Source: Burkholderiales bacterium (GTDB taxonomy: Bacteria; Pseudomonadota; Gammaproteobacteria; Burkholderiales; Burkholderiaceae_C). From it: 54,570 bases of DNA. Within the stretch, counting starts at the first letter, position 1. Each line of letters opens with the position of its first letter. The notes below the pieces were generated by a model, which was not told the origin of the DNA, ran no database searches, and saw only the letters and a list, made by a program, of their open reading frames with translations. The position numbers and the translations under genes were made by a program. The stretch covers positions 28,187 through 82,756 of the forward strand of contig JAIXKR010000138.1 in NCBI GenBank assembly GCA_026932235.1, read 5' to 3'. This document shows positions 49,047 to 54,570 of the stretch, one piece after another.

Positions 49047-50055
49047 CACGGTCTTCGAACACCGCATCGACGAAGCCAAGCGCCGCGCACACGGCCGCTG
49101 GACCGAGATCCTGCGCAGCCTGGGCGTCGACGATCGCATCCTGGGCAAGCGCAACGGCCCATGCCCGTCATGCGGCGGCACCGACCGCTTCCAGTACACC
49201 GACAAGTTCGGCGAAGGCAACTACCACTGCCGCCACTGCGGTGCCGGTGGCGGCTTCAAGCTGCTGCAGGCCGCGCTCGGCCTCGACTTCGCAACCGCGC
49301 TGCGGCAGGTGGAGTCCTGCGTCGGCGCACCGACGCCTGCGCCGAGTGCCCCACCGGCGGCGGCCGAACCGTCCGCGCAGCGCATGCGCCGCCTGGCGCA
49401 ACGCCTGTGGGACGAAGCCCTCCCGGTCCAGCCCGGCGACGAGGTCGATTGCTACCTGCGCCGCCGCGGGCTGCACCTGCGCCATCCACCGACTGTCCTG
49501 CGCCGTCACCCTGCGCTGGGCTACTACGAGAAGAACGCCGCGGGCCGCTCGTGCAAGGTGGCCGACTACCCGGCCATGCTGGCCTGCATCCAGGGCCCGG
49601 ACGGCCACGCGGTGACGCTGCACCGGACCTACCTGAAGGATGGCGAGAAGGCGCCGGTGCCGGACGCACGCAAGGTGCTCTCGGCCGGCATCAACGGCGC
49701 CGCCGTCCGGCTGTGTGAACCGGCGCAGGAGCTCGCCGTGGCCGAAGGCATCGAGACCGCACTGGCGGTGCACCTCGCAACCGGCAAGCCAGCATGGGCC
49801 GCCGTCAGCGCCGGCAACCTCGAGAAGCTCTGGTTGCCCGAGGGTGTGCGTCAGGTCTGCATCTATGCCGACAACGACGCCGATGGCGGCTTCGAAGGCC
49901 AGGCCTGCGCCTACGCGCTGGCGCGCCGGCTGACCCGCAGCGCGCCGGGCAACGACGCTCGCCAGGTGCGCGTGTTCCTGCCGCGTCAACCCGGCCACGA
50001 CTGGGCCGACGTGTGGCGCATACGCAGCACGGCCGCCGAAGCCCAGGCCGCGTAG
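49039..50055 (+). CDS. primase-like protein: CHC2-type zinc ribbon plus TOPRIM
   Basis: 338 aa. The N-terminal zinc ribbon is 'GPCPSCGGTDRFQYTDKFGE' followed by 'GNYHCRHCGAGGGFKLLQAA' (Cys42, Cys45, Cys64, Cys67). A TOPRIM domain follows after an Ala/Pro linker: 'LAVAEGIETALAVHLATG' (about 233-250) holds the catalytic Glu and 'CIYADNDADGGFEGQ' the Asp residues. This arrangement is that of phage P4 alpha- or plasmid-type primases, without the helicase part. Probably it lays RNA primers on element DNA during replication or transfer. GGAGG is 5-8 bases before ATG 49039. Confidence 0.88.
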   Translation: MNDTVFEHRIDEAKRRAHGRWTEILRSLGVDDRILGKRNGPCPSCGGTDRFQYTDKFGEGNYHCRHCGAGGGFKLLQAALGLDFATALRQVESCVGAPTPAPSAPPAAAEPSAQRMRRLAQRLWDEALPVQPGDEVDCYLRRRGLHLRHPPTVLRRHPALGYYEKNAAGRSCKVADYPAMLACIQGPDGHAVTLHRTYLKDGEKAPVPDARKVLSAGINGAAVRLCEPAQELAVAEGIETALAVHLATGKPAWAAVSAGNLEKLWLPEGVRQVCIYADNDADGGFEGQACAYALARRLTRSAPGNDARQVRVFLPRQPGHDWADVWRIRSTAAEAQAA

Positions 50056-50277
50056 CGGGATGGCGCCATGAACCCCACCGGTCGCTGCCACACCGGGCCC
50101 CGTGTCGATGACGCAGGGCGAAGGCAGACCTTGAACTGCATGCAGTCGGCGCGGAAGAACCCGCGCCATCGAGAGGATCCGGCCCCATGCCGGATCCATC
50201 ACCCACCCCTTGGGGCCCGGCCTGTCTCCCCAAAAAAGCGGGGGCACGGTGCCCCGCACTTCCGATCGGAGCTTGTG
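50056..50277 (+). promoter_or_regulatory. leader of the DUF932 gene with three inverted repeats
   Basis: 222 bp without a gene. GGATCCGG-ccccatg-CCGGATCC lies at 50175-50197 (8-bp stem, 7-base loop), CCCC-tt-GGGG at 50206-50215 and GGGGCA-cgg-TGCCCC at 50241-50255. The last ends about 20 bases before the start codon. Function not known; regulation at RNA level is plausible. Confidence 0.45.
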
Positions 50278-51342
50278 ATGAAGAACGGACGCACCCTCGT
50301 GAGCCTGGCGCAGGAACTCGAACGCCAGCTGAATTCGAAGAAGGACCTGGTGGTCCCCTCGGCGCTGATGCGCCACGACACCGACGACACGGGCCAGACG
50401 CGCCTTGTCGTCGAAGAGACCGGTGGCCCGGCGCACTACGGCGTGACGCCGCTGGCGCGCCGCCAGCTCGCGGACAAGTTGAAGATCCCGTATGCGTACT
50501 TCGAACGCATGCGCAGCGAGCAGCCCGTGCTGCTGGACCGCAACGTCAACACCTGGCTGCAGAGCGACGACGACCGCCGCATGCTGCGCACGCTGGACGG
50601 CAACGTCCGCGCGGTGCTGTCGGACCGCTACCGCCGGCTCGACAACTACGACCTCGCCGAAAGCGTGCTGCCGATCCTGCAGCGCCTGCCCGAGGTGCGC
50701 TTCGAATCGGTCGAGCTGACCGAGACGCGCATGTACCTCAAGGTGGTCACGCCGCAGCTGAAGCACGAGATGTCGCCCGGCGATGTCGTGCAGGCCGGCG
50801 TGGTCGTGAGCAACTCCGAAGTCGGCCACGGCACGCTCTCGGTGCAGCCGCTGATCTATCGGCTGCGCTGCCTCAACGGGCTGATCGTTCCCGACTTCTC
50901 GCTGCACAAGACGCACGTCGGCCGCAGCATCGGCAACGTCGCGGACACCATCACGGTGTTCAAGGACGACACGCTGCAGGCGGACGACAAGGCCTTCTTC
51001 CTGAAGGTGCGTGACGTGGTCGAAGCGGCGGTGTCCGAGGCGATCTTCCTGCAGGCCGCTCAGAAACTGCAGAAGACGCTGCGCATCCCGCTGACCGGTG
51101 ACCCGGTGAAGACCGTCGAGGTGCTGGCCAACCGCTACGCCCTCAACGAGCAGGAGCGTGCCGGCGTGCTGCGGCACCTGATCGCCGACGCCGACCTGAC
51201 CGGCTACGGCCTGGTCAACGCGGTGACGCACTACTCGCAGGAGGTCGACGACTACGACCGTGCGACTGAGTTCGAGGCCCTCGGCGGCCGGCTCATCGAG
51301 CTGCCGCAGACCGAGTGGAAGAGCCTCGCCGAAGCCGCCTGA
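50278..51342 (+). CDS. DUF932 (phage/plasmid-like TIGR03299) protein
   Basis: 354 aa from ATG 50278. The start is followed by 'TLVSLAQELERQLNSKKDLV'. 'LARRQLADKLKIPYAYFERM' (about 62-81) and 'NVRAVLSDRYRRLDNYDLAE' (about 108-127) are the strongest DUF932 blocks; 'VVSNSEVGHGTLSVQPLIYR' and 'LRCLNGLIVPDFSLHKTHVG' follow. DUF932 proteins are common on plasmids, phages and ICEs but the function is unknown. A strong terminator-like hairpin follows 17 bases after the stop. Confidence 0.88.
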   Translation: MKNGRTLVSLAQELERQLNSKKDLVVPSALMRHDTDDTGQTRLVVEETGGPAHYGVTPLARRQLADKLKIPYAYFERMRSEQPVLLDRNVNTWLQSDDDRRMLRTLDGNVRAVLSDRYRRLDNYDLAESVLPILQRLPEVRFESVELTETRMYLKVVTPQLKHEMSPGDVVQAGVVVSNSEVGHGTLSVQPLIYRLRCLNGLIVPDFSLHKTHVGRSIGNVADTITVFKDDTLQADDKAFFLKVRDVVEAAVSEAIFLQAAQKLQKTLRIPLTGDPVKTVEVLANRYALNEQERAGVLRHLIADADLTGYGLVNAVTHYSQEVDDYDRATEFEALGGRLIELPQTEWKSLAEAA

Positions 51343-51359
51343 GCGCGGCGCTTGCCCGA

Positions 51360-51449
51360 GCAGCCCGGACCCCTCGCGGGTCCGGGCTGCGCGGATTCGC
51401 CCGCGAGTCCGGGTGGTTGCGCATGGCAATGCGGCCCCGACGGGGCCGC
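51360..51449 (+). terminator. two strong hairpins between DUF932 and the FlhD-like gene
   Basis: The first is GCAGCCCGGACCC (51360-51372), loop CTCGC, GGGTCCGGGCTGC (51378-51390): a perfect 13-bp stem. The second is GCGGCCCC (51431-51438), loop GAC, GGGGCCGC (51442-51449). Neither has a long T-run, so termination is probable but not certain; the pair separates the DUF932 gene from the activator genes. Confidence 0.6.
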
Positions 51450-51577
51450 GGGCCATCGCAAGCTCACTGCCCAACCCTATGCTGTGGCGCACACCGATCG
51501 ACACCCGACCGCCACCCGACATATCTCAATCCCACCCATCCACCGTGCCCGGCCAGGGCCCACCCGAGGACAGCACC

Positions 51578-51871
51578 ATGAACCAGGCGCAGCTCTCCGA
51601 CGTCCAGCTCACCAACCTGACCTTGCTGCTCACCATCCGCGACGGCGTCCTGCAGGACCGCCCCGCCACCTGCTGCAAGTACGCGCTCGATGCCGTGCAG
51701 GCGGACCGCATCGCCGGCCTGGGGGTTCAGCAGATCATGGCCATCGTCGCCAACGTCGGCGACGCCACGCTCTTCCCAGCACGCCGCGACCTGCTGGCGC
51801 TGCTCGAAGCGCCGCTGCCGCTGACCCGGCCGCTCGCCGCGGTGCACGCCGCCCAGCACCTCGCTGCCTGA
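51578..51871 (+). CDS. FlhD-like transcriptional regulator subunit of a mobile element
   Basis: 97 aa from ATG 51578. The sequence follows the FlhD pattern: 'LSDVQLTNLTLLLTIRDGVL' (about 6-25), 'DRPATCCKYALDAVQADRIA' and 'LGVQQIMAIVANVGDATLFP' match the FlhD helix arrangement ('LxLAQRLIVxDxxxAxxRLG...AxLP'). The next gene is an FlhC-like protein 21 bp away, as in a heteromeric FlhDC complex. Mobile-element FlhDC relatives (SetCD, AcaCD, BisDC) activate conjugation genes. The GC-rich element context and the absence of flagellar genes favour this role over motility. Confidence 0.75.
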   Translation: MNQAQLSDVQLTNLTLLLTIRDGVLQDRPATCCKYALDAVQADRIAGLGVQQIMAIVANVGDATLFPARRDLLALLEAPLPLTRPLAAVHAAQHLAA

Positions 51872-51892
51872 CCGCCGCCACTGGCGATCGCC

Positions 51893-52513
51893 ATGGGCGA
51901 GCCCCGTCCCCCGTTGCGGGTCGACCGGCAGCTGCGAGCACTGCAGCTGGCCAAGGACTGCGCCGCCCTGGGCGCCCGCGTGCGCACGATCGGCCACCTC
52001 ACCGGCCTGCCCCCACGCGAGCTGCTGCGCCTGCTGTTTCCCGACCGCGAGCACGTGCCGCGCGGCCGGCCGCCCGACTCGCCCGAGTGGTACCACGGCG
52101 CGAACCTGCTCTACCGCGCGGAGGCGTCGATCGTCGTAGCGCTGTACAGGCGCCTGCGCGACGGCGGCTTCGCGGCGGCCGAAGCGCTCGTCGCCGCCTA
52201 CCGCCACTACGGCAGCATCTGCGAACCGCCGCAGCGCATCAGCTTCGATCGCGCCTTCGACCTTGCCGCGCACACCGACGGGCTGTGGCTGACCAGCGTG
52301 CAGAGCTTCTCTCTCGTCGCCTGCCCCACGTGCCACAGCGAGTACCTGGCGGCCTACGGCTCGGCGCCGCGGTCCAACGACGAGTGCCCGTTCTGCAAGC
52401 TGGTGCAGCGCTATGGCACGGACCAGCGGGTGCAGGCGTCGTTCCCGGTGCGGCCGCTGCCGGACCTATCGGGAATCGAGCTCGGTTTGCACCGCTTGTT
52501 GAATGGGCGATAG
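51893..52513 (+). CDS. FlhC-like transcriptional activator subunit of a mobile element
   Basis: 206 aa from ATG 51893. A FlhC-like zinc site is visible: 'VACPTCHSEYL' and 'DECPFCKLVQ' supply Cys144, Cys147, Cys165 and Cys168, close to the four Cys of E. coli FlhC. The N-terminal helices 'RQLRALQLAKDCAALGARVR' and 'TIGHLTGLPPRELLRLLFPD' include a helix-turn-helix-like segment. With the FlhD-like protein it should form a hexameric DNA-binding activator. The intergenic gap to the convergent helicase gene is 73 bp with nothing recognised. Confidence 0.82.
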   Translation: MGEPRPPLRVDRQLRALQLAKDCAALGARVRTIGHLTGLPPRELLRLLFPDREHVPRGRPPDSPEWYHGANLLYRAEASIVVALYRRLRDGGFAAAEALVAAYRHYGSICEPPQRISFDRAFDLAAHTDGLWLTSVQSFSLVACPTCHSEYLAAYGSAPRSNDECPFCKLVQRYGTDQRVQASFPVRPLPDLSGIELGLHRLLNGR

Positions 52514-52586
52514 GAAGCGGACGACAACTACTTTGCGGCGGACACCCATTGATGGGCTTCAGGGCACGGCAGTTCGACGCGTCGCT

Positions 52587-54335
52587 CTACAGCGTGTGCT
52601 GGCCGATGATGGGACAGCCTGGCCAAATCGGACCAAGCATCAGTGTGTGCGCCTTGGCGCGGGTAATGGCTACGCGAAGTATCTTGCGGCTTCGGTGATA
52701 AGGAGGCTCGTCGCCCCACCACACGAATGACGACACCATCTGCGCACCGTCATGCCGCCCTTCCCGGACGACGATGACACCGTCGAACTGCTTGCCCTTC
52801 GACTTGTGGATCGTCATCACTTGTATGCCCGGCGGATCGTCGACGCCGCCAAGAATCTGGTCTTGGGCGAGCGCCAGATCGAGCACCTGCCGTGCACCCG
52901 TGTACTGGCCGTCACGCGTCCAGACGGCTCCGAGTCCTCCACCGATCCGCTTGCCGCGGTTGAAGGCGACCAGGTAGTCCAGGTTCTTCGCGGCCTCCGC
53001 CAGATGCTCGTCGCCAGCCGCGCGCAGTGCAAGCTTGACGCGAGTCCAATCCTTCGCTGGATCGCCTGCGAATCCCTGAGCACGCAGCCCATCCATGGCG
53101 CCAAGTACTGCCTGAACGAACTTCGCTTTCGGCGCCTTGCCGGCCCGAACCGCCAGCGCCCAAACTTGCCACTGCTTCGCAGCTGCCAGACCGTTCGCGC
53201 GCTTTGCCGCCGCCAGCAGATCAAGCGCTGTTGCGAGGTCGGGCATCCGGTCAGCGTCTCTCTTGGGTTCAAGGAGAAACGCCGCGAAGCGTGCCGTCAA
53301 CATCGCTTCGGCCTCATCGAAAGACAGCTTGTGCCGCACCGGTTTGGGCTCAGCGTTCAGCGCCGCCGAAATCTTCGCGGCCGACGCGCCGGAGTGTGTG
53401 AGGATTGCGACGTTCCTGCCGTACTTCCCGGTCGACTTCCTGATGGCCCGCTGAAGCATGCCGATGGACATGCGCATGATGGCACTCAGCGTCCGCAGCT
53501 TCGGGTTGTAGGCGAAGGCGGAGACGCCGACGTATGGCGACCCGCGAACTTTGCCAAGCAAGATGTCTTGGCCGAACGTGGCTATCTCTGTACCACCGCT
53601 GCGGTGATTCTGCGCACCGAGGTCGATCTCCAAAGGCGTCAGCGACTTCTTGATGGCGATGATCCGCTCCGGACCAATGCCCGGAAGATGGTCGAAGATC
53701 TGCTGCTCAAGATCGGCCAGACAGATAACCTGTACGGCAGGTGCCAGCAATTCGATGCACCGCCAAGCATGTTCGTTGGTGTCCTGCGCCTCGTCCACGA
53801 TGATCAGCGGATGGCGCTGAGTGACGAGGCGACGGACATGCGCGCTACGTTCGAGCAGCTGTGCCGCGTTGGACGGGAAGAGGTCAAAGGCGATCAGTCC
53901 GTCCTCCCGAAACAGCCGCTCGCGCTCCTGCAGCCACGCTTGCCACTCCGGGTTGTCTTCGTTGCGGTCCTTCGCCTTGATCGTCCCGTACTTGGCCTGC
54001 TCATCCTGCGGCAACAGGATGCGCAACGACTTCGGAGCACCGAGCAGATAGGCGTGTGCCGACAGCAACGTCCAGAAGAAGGAGTGGAAGGTCTGCATGC
54101 TCAACATCCCGCGCTGAGCCTTCGGCACTTCCAGTCGCGTGGCCTCCCCAACGCGAGCGACAGCTGCCCTGGAGAAGCTCAGGAAAAGGACAGATTGGCC
54201 GGGCGTGAGACCAACGCTGATGCGCACAACCGCCTTCTTCAGCGCAATAGTCGTCTTGCCGCTTCCTGGTCCACCGATGACGAGAGCATGCCCCTCGCAA
54301 TCAAGGAGTTGCTGGCGAAGACCGCAGAGCTCCAT
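52587..54335 (-). CDS. UvrD/Rep-type superfamily 1 helicase (possible GajB-like)
   Basis: 582 aa from ATG 54335. SF1 motifs are clear: Walker A 'VIGGPGSGKTTIALKK' (about 19-34), motif II 'PLIIVDEAQDTNEHAW' (about 175), motif III/IV 'ICLADLEQQIFDHLPG', motif V 'IQVMTIHKSKGKQFDGVIVV' and motif VI 'KILRVAITRAKAHTLML'. The size and form resemble stand-alone UvrD-like helicases such as GajB of Gabija, rather than full UvrD or RecB. The gene follows, by 8 bp, another minus-strand gene cut by the window edge. Composition looks somewhat less GC-rich than the ICE genes, suggesting cargo of separate origin; I did not compute it. Confidence 0.85.
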   Translation of the reverse strand: MELCGLRQQLLDCEGHALVIGGPGSGKTTIALKKAVVRISVGLTPGQSVLFLSFSRAAVARVGEATRLEVPKAQRGMLSMQTFHSFFWTLLSAHAYLLGAPKSLRILLPQDEQAKYGTIKAKDRNEDNPEWQAWLQERERLFREDGLIAFDLFPSNAAQLLERSAHVRRLVTQRHPLIIVDEAQDTNEHAWRCIELLAPAVQVICLADLEQQIFDHLPGIGPERIIAIKKSLTPLEIDLGAQNHRSGGTEIATFGQDILLGKVRGSPYVGVSAFAYNPKLRTLSAIMRMSIGMLQRAIRKSTGKYGRNVAILTHSGASAAKISAALNAEPKPVRHKLSFDEAEAMLTARFAAFLLEPKRDADRMPDLATALDLLAAAKRANGLAAAKQWQVWALAVRAGKAPKAKFVQAVLGAMDGLRAQGFAGDPAKDWTRVKLALRAAGDEHLAEAAKNLDYLVAFNRGKRIGGGLGAVWTRDGQYTGARQVLDLALAQDQILGGVDDPPGIQVMTIHKSKGKQFDGVIVVREGRHDGAQMVSSFVWWGDEPPYHRSRKILRVAITRAKAHTLMLGPIWPGCPIIGQHTL

Positions 54336-54343
54336 CGATGTGC

Positions 54344-54570
54344 CTACGATAAAGCTGCAGGAGCCGGCGGCGCCGCGGCACCGGCGGCTGCGGGCCCGGC
54401 GGGCTTAGCCGGCGCCGCTGCGACTGCGACCTCCACGGGAATATCAGCCGGTTTCGGGAAGGCTGCATACACCTGCTTCAAGAAGCCGGTGACCGTTGGT
54501 GGCAGTTCGGCCACCGTGCTGCCTTCGAAGAGTCTGGCAGCCCAACCGGCGCCCTTGCTGCCGTCCAGTG
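54344..54570 (-). CDS. C-terminal part of an upstream partner gene (5' end outside window)
   Basis: Open on the minus strand from base 54570 to TAG 54346-54344, giving about 75 residues. The visible end runs 'LDGSKGAGWAARLFEGST', 'VAELPPTVTGFLKQVYAAFP', then a Pro/Ala-rich tail ('AAPAKPAGPAAAGAAAPPAP'). The first half resembles in style the ends of OLD-type nucleases (Lys-Gly, an amphipathic helix, then 'PP..' and a last helix), which would fit a GajA partner, but the fragment is too short to prove it. The Ala/Pro tail of about 28 residues is unusual. It is 8 bp upstream of the helicase, so both are probably co-transcribed. Confidence 0.55.
   Translation of the reverse strand, partial: LDGSKGAGWAARLFEGSTVAELPPTVTGFLKQVYAAFPKPADIPVEVAVAAAPAKPAGPAAAGAAAPPAPAALS

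Noticed and set aside
1-54570. tRNA, rRNA or CRISPR arrays
   Set aside because: No clover-leaf, rRNA-like block or regular repeat-spacer pattern was seen on either strand; a tRNA search tool was not available.

Overview
The window is high-GC chromosomal DNA from a Gram-negative bacterium, most probably a betaproteobacterium of the Burkholderiales. The main clues are a trimeric porin with the typical 'SVTLYGLID' mature start, a Bug-type (tripartite tricarboxylate transporter) solute-binding protein, and many acyl-CoA genes. This assignment is inferred from gene content, not from a marker gene. No rRNA, tRNA or CRISPR array was seen.

Positions 1-38700 form a catabolic region for CoA-activated, probably branched or alicyclic carboxylic acids. 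It holds several transcription units. (i) 1-6298 (+): two acyl-CoA dehydrogenases (one partial), a thiolase-like/DUF35 pair, a PaaK-like ligase, and an IpdA/IpdB-like pair of CoA-transferase-fold subunits, followed by a convergent MmgE/PrpD gene. (ii) 8021-18324 (+): a branched-chain-amino-acid-type ABC importer (livG, livH, livM, livF) with an acyl-CoA synthetase inserted among the transporter genes, three tandem paralogous binding proteins and an HSL-type esterase. (iii) 24173-18343 (-): enoyl-CoA hydratase, IpdC-like flavoprotein, two thiolase-like/DUF35 pairs and two hot-dog (MaoC/FAS1-like) subunits, nearly all overlapping by 4 bp. (iv) 34539-24277 (-): an iclR-led operon with two acyl-CoA dehydrogenases, two crotonase-family enzymes, E1-alpha/E1-beta/E2 of a 2-oxo-acid dehydrogenase complex without E3, an acyl-CoA synthetase and an SDR. 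(v) A Bug-type binding protein and a porin (+). (vi) A fourth thiolase-like/DUF35 pair (-).

Units ii, iii, v (porin) and vi carry a common 14-bp operator-like site, with consensus C(T/G)AACGNTNGTTAG. In ii and iii it sits in the same place inside a TTGACG-17 bp-TAG promoter. This suggests one regulator, probably TetR-type and encoded outside the window, controls outer-membrane entry, import, CoA activation and aldolytic breakdown together. All four thiolase-like proteins lack the nucleophilic Cys, and three have Tyr where SCP2-type thiolases have the catalytic His. With their DUF35 partners and the split hydratase they resemble the steroid side-chain ChsH1/ChsH2/Ltp2 hydratase/retro-aldolase system, here with separate genes and several copies. 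The substrate is unknown.

Positions 39056-44091 hold a degenerate tyrosine-recombinase-like gene, an ArgP-like LysR regulator, a sodium:solute symporter gene broken by an in-frame TAA, a fatty-acid desaturase and an ACT-domain protein.

Positions 44088-54570 look like part of an integrative conjugative element: an AlpA-type regulator, several ICE-type hypothetical genes, a GHKL ATPase, a zinc-ribbon/TOPRIM primase-like protein, a DUF932 protein and a FlhD/FlhC-like activator pair. Short GC-rich hairpins lie in the leaders or intergenic regions of many of these genes. The window ends in a UvrD-like helicase that follows, by 8 bp, a gene cut by the window edge. This layout is compatible with a Gabija-type defence pair, but only the helicase is visible.
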